DNA of 27,500 nucleotides from Halocaridina rubra (lineage: Eukaryota; Arthropoda; Malacostraca; Decapoda; Atyidae), in assembly GCA_037179515.1 (NCBI GenBank), contig JAXCGZ010004188.1:1-27500 (forward strand), read 5' to 3'. Within the stretch, counting starts at the first letter, position 1. Each line of letters opens with the position of its first letter. A model generated the notes under the pieces. The model was given only the letters and a program-made list of their open reading frames with translations. It made no database searches and had not been told where the DNA came from. This document shows, in pieces, positions 12,301 to 22,047 of this stretch. A program made the translations under genes and the position numbers.

Positions 12301-15286
12301 GAATGAGATTGGGAATTTAATTAAATGCTAAAATGAAGCCACGAGTGAGGTTGGAGTATCTATAAAATGAAAATAGTGGCATTCAGATAGAATGCATTCA
12401 TTCCTAAGTATAGCAGATATAAGCTGTAAGGTTGGATTCCTTTTAACCTTCTGTGGTGTAGTGGTAGCGCCTTGACTTAGTAATCATAAGTCCTAGGTTC
12501 GAGTCCCAGTCGGGGTAAAATATGATTTATGTTTTCACATATGTAATGTGCTTATTTGATAATTTCATGGCCCGAATGAGATTGGGAATTGAATTTAATG
12601 CTAAAATGAAGCCACGAGTGAGGTTGGGGAATCTGTAATATGAACATTGTGGCATTCAGATAGAATGCGTTCATTCCTAAGTATAGCAGATATAAGCTGT
12701 AGGGTTGGATTCCTTTTAACCTTCTGTGGTGTAGTGGTAGCGCCTTGACTTAGTAATCATAAGTCCTAGGCTCGAGTCCCGGTCGGGGTAAAAAATGATT
12801 CATGTTTTCACATATGTAATGTGCTTATTTGATAATTTCATGGCCCAAATGAGATTGGGAATTGAATTAAATGCTAAAATGAAGCCTCGAGTGAGGTTGG
12901 GGTATCTGTAATATGAACATAGTGGCATTCAGATAGAATGCGTTCATTCCTAAGAATAGCAGATATAAGCTGTAAGGTTGGATTCCTTTTAACCTTCTGT
13001 GGTGTAGTGGTAGCGCCTTGACTTAGTAATCATAAGTTCTAGGTTCGAGTCCCGGTCGGGGTAAAAAATGATTCATGTTTTCACATATGTAATGTGCTTA
13101 TTTGATCATTTCATGGCCCGAATGAGATTGGGAATTGAATTAAATGCTAAAATGAAGCCACGAGTGAGGTTGGGGAATCTGTAATATGAACATTGTTGCA
13201 TTCAGATAGAATGCGTTCATTCCTACGTATAGCAGATATAAGCTGTAAGGTTGGATTCCTTTTAACCTTCTGTGGTGTAGTGGTAGCGCCTTGACTTAGT
13301 AATCATAAGTCCTAGGTTCGAGTCCCGGTCGGGGTTAAAAATGATTCATGTTTTCACATTTGTAATTTGCTTATCTGATAATTTCATGGCCCGAATGAGA
13401 TTGGGAATTGAATTAAATGCTAAAATGAAGCCTCGAGTGAGGTTTGGGAATCTGTAATATGAACATAGTGGCATTCAGATAGAATGCGTTCATTCCTAAG
13501 TATAGCAGATATAAGCTGTAAGGTTGGATTCCTTTTAACCTTCTGTGGTGTAGTGGTAGCGCCTTGACTTAGTAATCATAAGTCCTAGGTTCGAGTCCCA
13601 GTCGGGGAAAAATATGATTCTTGTTTTCATATATGTAATGTGCTTATTTGATAATTTCATGGCCCGAATGAGATTGGGAATTGAATTACATGCTAAAATG
13701 AAGCCACGAGTGATGTTGGGGAATCTGTAATATGAACATAGTGGCATTCAGATAGAATGCGTTCATTCCTAAGTATAGCAGATATAAGCTGTAAGGTTGG
13801 ATTCCTTTTAACCTTCTGTGGTGTAGTGGTAGCGCCTTGACTTAGTAATCATAAGTCCTAGGTTCGAGTCCCAGTCGGGGTAAAATATGATTCATGTTTT
13901 CACATATGTAATGTGCTTATTTGATAATTTCATGGCCCAAATGAGATTGGGAATTGAATTAAATGCTAAAATGAAGCCACGTGTGAGGTTGGGGAATATG
14001 TAATATGAACATAGTGGCATTCAGTTAGAATGCGTTCATTCCTAAGTATAGCAGATATAAGCTGTAAGGTTGGATTCCTTTTAACCTTCTGTGGTGTAGT
14101 GGTAGCGCCTTGACTTAGTAATCATAAGTCCTAGGTTCGAGTCCCAGTCGGGGTAAAAAATGATTCATGTTTTCACATATGTAATGTGCTTATTTGATAA
14201 TTTCATGGCCCGAATGAGATTGGGAATTGAATTAAATGGTAAAATGAAGCCACGAGTGAGGTTGGGGAATCTGTAATATGAACATAGTGGCATTCAGATA
14301 GAATGCGTTCATTCCTAAGTATAGCAGATATAAGCTGTAAGGTTGGATTCCTTTTAACCTTCTGTGGTGTAGTGGTAGCGCCTTGACTTAGTAATCATAA
14401 GTCCTAGGTTCTAGTCCCGGTCGGGGTAAAAAATGATTCATGTTTTCACATATGTAATGTGCTTATTTCATAATTTCATGGCCCGAATGAGATTGGGAAT
14501 TGAATTAAATGCTAAAATGAAGCCACGAGTGAGGTTGGGGAATCTGTAATATGAACATAGTGGCATTCAGATAAAATGCATTCATTCCTAATTATAGCAG
14601 ATATAAGCTGTAAGGTTGGATTCCTTTTAACCTTCTGTGGTGTAGTGGTAGCGCCTTGACTTAGTAATCATAAGTCCTAGGTTCGAGTCCCGGTCGGGGT
14701 AAAAAATGATTCATGTTTTCACATATGTAATGTGCTTATTTGATAATTTCATGGCCCGAATGAGATTGGGAATTGAATTAAATGCTAAAATGAAGCCACG
14801 AGTGAGGTTGGGGAATCTGTAATATGAACATAGTGGCATTCAGATAGAATGCATTCATTCCTAAGTATAGCAGATATAAGCTGTAAGGTTGGATTCCTTT
14901 TAACCTTCTGTGGTGTAGTGGTAGCGCCTTGACTTAGTAATCATAAGTCCTAGGTTCGAGTCCCGGTCGGGGTAAAAAATGATTCATGTTTTCACATATG
15001 TAATGTGCTTATTTCATAATTTCATGGCCCGAATGAGATTGGGAATTGAATTAAATGCTAAAATGAAGCCACGAGTGAGGTTGGGGAATCTGTAATATGA
15101 ACATAGTGGCATTCAGATAAAATGCATTCATTCCTAATTATAGCAGATATAAGCTGTAAGGTTGGATTCCTTTTAACCTTCTGTGGTGTAGTGGTAGCGC
15201 CTTGACTTAGTAATCATAAGTCCTAGGTTCGAGTCCCGGTCGGGGTAAAAAATGATTCATGTTTTCACTTATGTAATGTGCTTATT

Positions 15287-15746
<460 letters not shown>

Positions 15747-15748
<2 letters not shown>

Positions 15749-16256
15749 CAATGCATTTGTCAAAAAAGTATCCCTTCAGTACTGGCCACCCCATGCTAGG
15801 AACACTAACATTTTACTCCCACATATGTAGAGTTTCCCAGCACCACTAAATTTTATTTCAGCACCTCTTCAGGGTACTAGCACCCAATGTTAAGAACTTT
15901 GCTTTAATATAATATAGTTTGCATTGCATTTTGCTGTTTGCAATTGTAAACAGTAGGATAGTATATATTGTATATATTGCTTATGGTAGGATTAATGTAC
16001 ATCCTCAGCATAATGTAATTGCTTGTGTGGCACAATCTACAGAAATTTTTCTTTCACTTCATCTTTTTATTTATATGCCATTATAACGCCATTGTGTGCA
16101 ATAGTAAGTTTAAGTATTCTCTCTTAACTGAGCTGCAAATAGTAAGATATGATTCATTCTACTATTTCTTTATGATAGGATGTATGCATTGCCTTTAGCT
16201 TAATGTACATGACTGTGTGGTATGTTTTGCAAAGATTCCTTTGTCTCAAATCTTAT
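15747..16256. other. AT-rich unique sequence, no feature seen
   Basis: I see no open frame of note, RNA fold, tandem repeat or recognisable mobile-element sequence. It separates the (TA)n tract from the 3' end of LINE copy A. Confidence 0.5.
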
Positions 16257-16518
16257 AATTAATTAATTGTGATTACGAGAAAGGCCCCCATGCTAGCAAC
16301 TCTCCCTCTCTTGGTCGGCTTCAATTTTGTACTCAGTGATACTTATCATACTTGCCCTTAAAATTATGGATTGAGTTAGCATTAACTACCTCCTCGCATA
16401 GCGAATTCCAATCATCAACTACTATTACACTAAAACAGAACTTCCTTACATCCTTCAAAAAAAATTTCTAAAAAAGCTTCAAAATATGACCTCTTGTGCT
16501 ACTGCCAGCCATATTAAT

Positions 16519-16890
16519 TTATCGATGCCTATCTACTTTGTCATAACCATGAAGGAATTTTAAAACTGTCACCATATCCCCAATCATTCTTCTAGCCTCG
16601 AGTAATGGTAAATCTAATTCCCTTAGTCTCTCCTCATAATTCAGATTGTGTATTTCTGGCACCAGCTTCGTGGTATGTCTTTGAACTTTTTCCAGCTTCA
16701 TTGTGTTCTTTTTCAAGAGTGAATTCCAAATATGGGCTACATATTCAAGCCTTGGCCTCACATAGGTTACATAAATATTTCTGAACATTTCCTTGTCCAT
16801 GTGCCTGAAGGCTACGCTTACATTTGCTAAGAAAGCATATGCTGCCAATACTATGTCATTTATATGCATTTCCTGAGGCAAATCTGCCAA
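16519..16890 (-). pseudogene. LINE A ORF2 remnant, C-terminal region after the RT
   Basis: The stretch contains recognisable family blocks: FRHMDKEMFRNIYVTYVRP, LEKVQRHTTKLVPEI and LLEARR. These belong to the conserved region following the RT fingers-palm in CR1/L2/Jockey-like ORF2 proteins. It is out of frame with the RT pieces upstream (17052-17912) and stops at CDRHR, where C and D continue for about 45 more residues. Confidence 0.85.
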
Positions 16891-17051
16891 TATGTGTACT
16901 TTAGATCTCTCTCATTCTCCGTCTCTTGAAGTTCTGCTTCTGCTATTAAGTATTGAAGCTTGCGCCTTCTTGCACTTGTTCCCATTCTCATTACATTACA
17001 TTTAGATATATTGCATTTCATTAGCCACTTTTCTGACCACTCATGCAGACT

Positions 17052-17912
17052 TTATCTACCATTGTTCTCGTTTCTTACTTTCTTCACAATCTTTGCGTCA
17101 TCTGCAAACATATTCATGAATAAATTTACAGACTCTGGTAGGCCATTTACATATACAAGGAACAACAGTGGCCCTAAAGCTAAACCCTGTGGAACTCCAC
17201 TACTAACTCTTCTCCATTCAGACAATGAGTGTCTTACTCTAACCATCTGTTCCCTTAATTCTAAGTATACTTTTATCCATTTCAAGATAGTTCCACTTAT
17301 TCTTGCCATTGCTTGCAGCTTCTTAATAAGTCTCCCATGGGGAATATGTCAAATGCTTTCTGAAAGTCTAGGAATATGCAATCTGCCCAGCCCTTTCTTT
17401 CCTCTAAGATTCATCTTACCTCATCATAAAATGTTAATAAGTTTGATACTGTTGATCTACCTTCTCTGCAGCCATGTTGTCTCACTGACAAAAAGTTGAA
17501 GGATTCCAAGTGAAGAGAGATATGTTTCCTTAGTAGTTTCTCCATAACCTTGCAAACTATGCTGGTCAAGGAAACAGGTCTATAGTTTAGAGCCATATAC
17601 CTCCTCAGCCTTTTTGGCAATAGGTATCACATTCTCTTGCTTCCAGCAACTTGGAATCTCCCCTGACTCCAGGGACTTTTTAAATATGATGCTTAGTGCC
17701 ACAGATATTGAATTTGCACATTTTTTAAGTACATGAGGGGATATATCATCAGGACCTGTAGCTTTATGGACATCTAACTCCATCAGTGCTTTGCATACCT
17801 CTGTGGCTGAAAGGATGATGCTCTCTAATACCGGCCCATGAGCTTCAATCTCTGCAATCTGAGGAAGTGGGGCATTTTCTACTGTAAATACTAACTGAAA
17901 CTCCTTGTTCAT
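17052..17912 (-). pseudogene. LINE A ORF2 remnant, reverse transcriptase in three frame-shifted pieces
   Basis: Three overlapping or adjacent open pieces (17580-17912, 17411-17620, 17052-17309) carry the RT motifs in order. They are ATGPDDISPHVLKKCA, WKQENVIPI, NYRPVSLTSIVCKVMEKLL, QHGCREGRS, GVPQGLALGPLLFLVYVN and MFADDAKI. The FADD catalytic pair survives. In the conserved HGFREG motif C replaces F, and PQGS has become PQGL. The frameshifts make it non-functional. Confidence 0.88.
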
Positions 17913-18447
17913 TCTTTGCAGATCTCATCATCCGTCTCAGTGATGCTACCATCTGCTCTCTTAAGCTTGTTCTTTTACCTTCAGTTTTCCTCTGATAAAG
18001 CTGTGGAAATGTTTGTTATATTCTTTAGCCTTACTGGTGATGTCCCTTTCATAATCTCTCTCTTCTTCTATTCTTTTACTTAGGTAATCATTTCTTGCTC
18101 TTTTATAGGTTTGCCATGCATTTATGTTTGTTCTCCTCCTATACCTTTTCCAGCATTTGTCTCTCCATTCCTTAGCTCTTTTACACTCATTATTGAACCC
18201 TTTCTCTCTGGCATGAATTACACTTACTTTGATGAGAGGTATGCAGCAATCTACTATATTCCCATATTCTTCACAAATTATGTTGTATAATTCTTGTACA
18301 GATTTGTTATTAAATAAGATTTAATAAGATTCTCACGCCCACCCCTGGCCCTCATTGGTTCCAGTACATGTTGGTGTAGTAAATTCCCTTGTATGCAATC
18401 TAGGAATCTTGACTCGAATGAGTTTTCACCACTGTGTGGGTCAAGAT

Positions 18448-18855
18448 TTATCCAATCAATTTCTTTATATTAATATCTACCATAATCAAAATCCTACATT
18501 TTCTCTCCCATGCAATGTTAACAACTAAGTTTATGACTTCAATAGTACTTATATGACTTTCCTCATGAACTTCAAGCCTATGTTGGTTCCTTGGAGGATT
18601 GTATACAATAGTTATTATAATGCTCTCTGACCCAGTATTTATGCGAGCAACAAGAAATTTCTTGAACACACTTTCTATAGCAAAATTTATTTCTTCAACC
18701 TGAATCCCTTCACTTATGAGCAGTGCTATCCCTCCACCAGTCCTCCCAGATCTATCAACTCTTAATATTCTGAAGCCCTTAGGAAAAACTGTGATGCTGT
18801 TCATGTCCTCACTCAACTTAGTCCTTGTAACTGCTACTATATCTGCCTTACTGTT
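18448..18855 (-). pseudogene. LINE A ORF2 remnant, N-terminal endonuclease
   Basis: This is APE-like endonuclease sequence: MNSITVFPKGFRILRVDRSG, GGGIALLISEGIQVEEI, VYNPPRNQ and ILIMVDINIKK. The last corresponds to MGDFNHKE in D, so the catalytic Asp-Phe-Asn segment is altered. The following part up to the SDH motif is deleted. The N-terminal YTNADG start is missing because of 5' truncation at 18855. Confidence 0.82.
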
Positions 18856-18868
18856 TTGTGTGTGTGTG

Positions 18869-18909
<41 letters not shown>
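18856..18909. repeat. (GT)n tract between LINE copies A and B
   Basis: 54 bp of GT repeat with one TAG interruption. It joins the truncated 5' side of A directly to the 3'-terminal motif of B. Confidence 0.95.
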
Positions 18910-18910
<1 letters not shown>

Positions 18911-19025
18911 TTACCTAATTGTGATTACCTAATTGTGTTTACGGGAAAGAGCCCAAAGCTCGTATCATCCCGTCTCCTGATCGGTTCCATTTTAGACTTA
19001 GTGATACTTATCATACCTGTCCTTA
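18910..19025 (-). mobile_element. LINE copy B: 116-bp 3'-end fragment
   Basis: The sequence starts with two copies of ATTACCTAATTGTG, then the 3' UTR shared with C and D, including TTTACGGGAAAGAGCCCAAA. It stops a few codons inside the ORF2 C-terminus. It is bounded on both sides by (GT)n. It is a severely 5'-truncated copy. Confidence 0.88.
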
Positions 19026-19049
19026 TGTGTGTGTGTGTGTGTGTGTGTG
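19026..19049. repeat. (TG)12 between LINE copies B and C
   Basis: 24 bp of pure TG repeat. On its left is the 5' truncation point of B and on its right the 3' terminus of C. Confidence 0.95.
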
Positions 19050-19229
19050 ATTACCTAATTGTGATTACCTAATTGTGTTTACGGGAAAGAGCCCAAAGCT
19101 CGTATCTTCCCGTCTCCTCATCGGTTCCATTTTATACTTAGTCATACTTATCATACCTGTCCTTAAAACTATGGCTTGAGATAGCATTAACTACCTCCTC
19201 GCTTAGCGAATTCCAATTATCAACTACTC

Positions 19230-19826
19230 TTACACTGAAAAGTATTTCCTTACATCCTGCAAAGAAGTTTTCTTACGAAGCTTCAAACTATGACCTCTAG
19301 GTCTAGAGCCAGCCATATCAAAATATCGATCCCTATCCACTCTATCATAACCATGAAGGAATTTAAAGACTGTCACCATATCCCCCCTCACTCTTCTAGC
19401 TTCGAGTGATGGTAAGTCTAATTCCCTCAGCCTCTCATCATAACCGAGATTGCGTATTTCTGGCACCAGTTTCGTGGCATGTCTTTGAACTTTTTCAAGC
19501 TTAGCTATGTGCTTTTTCAAGTGCGGATTCCAAAAGGGGATGGCATATTCGAGTTTTGGCCTCACATAGGTTACATAAATATTTCTGAACATTTCCTTGT
19601 CCATGTGCCTGAAGGCTACCCTTACATTTGATAAGAATGCATATGCTGCCCTTACTATGCCATTTATATGTATTTCTGGAGACAAATCTGCCAGTATGTT
19701 TACTCCTAGATCTCTCTCATTTTCTGTCTCTTGAAGTTGTACTCCAGCCACCGAGTAGTCAAGCTTGGGCCTTCTTGCACTTGTACCCATTCTCATTACC
19801 TTACATTTTGAAGTATTGAATTTCAT
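19230..19826 (-). pseudogene. LINE C ORF2: C-terminal part, 198 aa
   Basis: This continues the ORF2 protein after the RT palm: MKFNTSKCKVMRMG, ENERDLGVNILADLSPEI, FRNIYVTYVRPKLEY, LEKVQRHATKLVPEIRNLG and DRYFDMAGSR. The frame ends at KYFSV because one A is missing from the A run in CACTGAAAAGTATT (D has five A). The ancestral stop corresponds to 19138-19140. The first Met here is internal to ORF2, not a real start. Confidence 0.9.
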
Positions 19827-19878
19827 TAGCCACTTTTCTGACCACTCATGCAGATTATTTAGATCCTACTGAAGCTCT

Positions 19879-21546
19879 CTACCATTGTTCTCGTTTTTTA
19901 CTTTCTTCACAATCTGCAAACATATTCATGAATGAATTTACAGACTCTGGTAGGTCATTTACATATACAAGGAACAAAAGTGGCCCTAAAACTGAACCCT
20001 GTGGAACTCCACTACTAACTCTTCTCCATTCAGACACTGAGTGTCTTACTCTAACCCTCTGTTCCCTTCCTTCTAAGTAAGTTTTTATCCATTCCAAAAC
20101 ATTTCCACCTATTCTAGCCATTGATTGCAGCTTCCTAATAAGTCTCCCATGTGGAACAGTGTCAAACGCTTTCTGGAAGTCTAGGAATATGCAATCTGCC
20201 CAGCCCTCTCTTTCCTGTAAGATTTGGCTTACCTCATCATAAAATTCTAATAAGTTTGTTACTGTTGATCTACCTTCTCTGAAGCCATGTTGCCTCACTG
20301 ACAAAAAGTTGAAGGATTCCAAGTGAAGAGAGATATGTTTCCTTAGTAGTTTCTCCATAACTTTGCAAACTATGCTGGTCAAGGAAACTGGTCTATAGTT
20401 CAGAGCCGTATCCCTCCTTCCCTTTTTGAAGATAGGTATCACATTTGCTTGTTTCCAGCATCTTGGAATCTCCCCCGACTCCAGTGACTCCTTAAATATG
20501 ATACTTAGTGCCACTGATTTTGTGTTTGCGCATTTTTTAAGCACATGAGGGGATATGTCATCGGGACCTGTAGCTTTATGAACATCTAAATCCATCAGCG
20601 CTTTGCATACCTCTGTGGCTGTAAGGTTGATGTTCTCTAATACTGGCCCTTGAGCTTCTATCACTGCAATCTGAGAGGGTGGGGTATTTTCTACTGTAAA
20701 TACTGACTGAAACTCCTTGCTCAATTCTTTGCAGATCTCTTCATCCGTATCAGTGATGCTTCCATCCACTCTCTTTAGCCTTAAAACCTGTTCTTTTACC
20801 TTCAGTTTTCCTCTGATAAAGCTGTGGAAAAGCTTGGGATTTTCTTTAGCCTTCCTGGTGATGTCCCTCTCATAGTCTCTCTCTGCCTCTCTCCTTTTAC
20901 TTAGGTAGTCATTTCTTGCTCTTTTGTAGGTTTGCCAGGCATTTATGTTTTTTCTTCTCCTATACCTTTTCCAGCATTTGTCTCTCCACTCCTTAGCTCT
21001 TTTACACCCATTATCGAACCATTTCTCTCTGGCATGAATTACACCTACTTTGGTGACAGGTATGCAGCAATCTACTATCTTCCCATATTTCTCACAAAAG
21101 ATGTCATACATTTCTTGTACAGATTTGTTGTAAAATAAGGTTCTCCAGTCAATAACTGCAAAAAGCTCATTCATTTTGATGTAATCTCCTTTCCGATAGT
21201 TCCTCCTCATGTCCTCAGTGCCTCTACTCTCAGGAAGAATATCTTCAATGATATACTCCATCAACAATGCACAGTGGTCACTCTTTCCAATTGGTGGTTC
21301 ATACTCAATTTTTTCAATATCCAACACATTATCTGTGAACACTAGATCAAGTAGTGATGGCTCATCCCCACACCTGGCCCTTGTTGGTTCCATTACATGT
21401 TGGTGTAGGAAATTCCCTTGTACGCAATCTAGGAATCTTGCCCCGAATGAGTCCTCACCACTGTGTGGGTCAAGATTTATCCAATCTATCTCTTTATGAT
21501 TAAAGTCTCCCATAATCAAAATCCTACATTTTTTTTCCCGTGCCAT
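19879..21546 (-). pseudogene. LINE C ORF2: partial endonuclease plus RT, 555 aa
   Basis: In order the frame has the endonuclease end (MGDFNHKEIDW at about residue 12, SLLDLVFTDN, GKSDHC), a basic linker rich in Arg/Lys, then RT. The RT blocks are ATGPDDISPHVLKKCA, NYRPVSLTSIVCKVMEKLL, QHGFREGRSTV, FLDFQKAFDTVPHGRL and GVPQGSVLGPLLFLVYVND. It ends abruptly after FAD. Relative to D, 11 bp are missing between CACAATCT and GCAAAC near 19914, flanked in D by ATCT direct repeats. The loss removes the second Asp of the FADD catalytic pair and shifts the frame. A further E-to-stop change (TAG at 19866-19868) lies just after. The protein would nick and reverse transcribe in an intact element; this copy cannot. 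Confidence 0.93.
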
Positions 21547-21556
21547 GTTAACAACT

Positions 21557-21569
21557 GTGTGTGTGTGTG
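21557..21569. repeat. (GT)n between LINE copies C and D
   Basis: 13 bp of GT repeat fusing the 5' truncation point of C to the 3' end of D. Confidence 0.9.
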
Positions 21570-21657
21570 ATTACCTAATTGTGATTACCTAATTGTGCTT
21601 ACGGGAAAGAGCCCAAAGCTCGTATCTTCCCGTCTCCTGATCGGTTCCATTTTAGAC

Positions 21658-22047
21658 TTAGTGATACTTATCGTACCTGTCCTTAAAACTATGGATTGAG
21701 AGAGCATTAACTACCTCCTCGCTTAGCCAATTCCAATTATCAACTACTCTTACACTGAAAAAGTATTTCCTTACATCCTGCGAAGAAGTTTTCTTACGAA
21801 GCTTCAAACTATGACCTCTAGTTCTAGAGCCAGCCATATCGAAATATCGATCCCTATCCACTCTATCATAACCATGAAGGAATTTAAAGACTGTCACCAT
21901 ATCCCCCCTTACTCTTCTAGCTTCGAGTGATGGCAAGTCTAATTCCCTCAGCCTCTCATCATAACTGAGATTGCGTATTTCTGGCACCAGTTTCGTGGCA
22001 TGTCTTTGAACTTTTTCAAGCTGTGCTTTTTCAAGTGCAGATTCCAA
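21658..22047 (-). pseudogene. LINE D ORF2: C-terminal segment after a frameshift
   Basis: This holds LEKVQRHATKLVPEIRNLS, LPSLEARRVRGDMVTVFKF, DRYFDMAGSRTRGHSLKL and VVDNWNWLSEEVVNALS, ending at the natural stop (TAA, 21658-21660). It is the complete C-terminus of the family. It lies in another frame from the main ORF2 because D lacks 7 nt near 22022: C has CAAGCTTAGCTATGTGC where D has CAAGCTGTGC. Confidence 0.9.

Larger units (their letters stand above)
163..15247 (+). ncRNA. 56 tRNA-like (pol III type) sequences, probably pseudo-tRNA
   Basis: Each copy is about 71 nt. Copies start at 163, 436, 709, 982, 1255, 1528, 1801, 2074, 2347, 2620, 2893, 3166 and 3439, then every 273 bp from 3711 to 15177. 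Seen in the sequence: a D-arm with stem GTGT/GCGC and loop AGTGGTA, and a T-arm CTAGG-TTCGAGT-CCCGG (or CCCAG) with one A-C mismatch. The loop region TTAGTAA would place AGT (Thr) as anticodon and resembles eukaryotic tRNA-Thr(AGT) around GCGCC and AGTAA. The acceptor ends CCTTCTG and TCGGGGT give only two G-C and three G-T pairs. The anticodon stem is irregular: CTTGA pairs with TC..AAG only across a 2-nt bulge. A functional tRNA is therefore unlikely. A tRNA-derived SINE head or pol III promoter relic fits better. Transcription is untested. Confidence 0.8.
16257..18855 (-). mobile_element. LINE copy A: old, degraded, 5'-truncated non-LTR retrotransposon
   Basis: A minus-strand copy of the family represented better by D (21570-26464). 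It runs from a decayed 3' end (AATTGTGATTACGAGAAAGG on the + strand) through ORF2 remains to a point about 28 codons after the ORF2 endonuclease start. There it is cut off by (GT)n. It has many frameshifts and an internal deletion of about 220 bp near 18319, which removes the last third of the endonuclease including the SDH region. Its divergence from C and D is clearly higher than C differs from D, so it is the oldest copy. Unlike the others, its 3' end has no adjoining (GT)n. Confidence 0.9.
19050..21556 (-). mobile_element. LINE copy C: 5'-truncated, about 2.5 kb
   Basis: A young copy, nearly identical to D over its whole length. Its 3' end has the duplicated 14-bp motif next to (TG)12. 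Its 5' end is cut within the endonuclease, just upstream of the MGDFN motif, at GTTAACAACT, and is followed directly by (GT)n. D reads GTTAACAACTGAGTTTATG there, so the break is clean. Private lesions (see the ORF2 entries) show it is not a simple duplicate of D. Confidence 0.92.
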
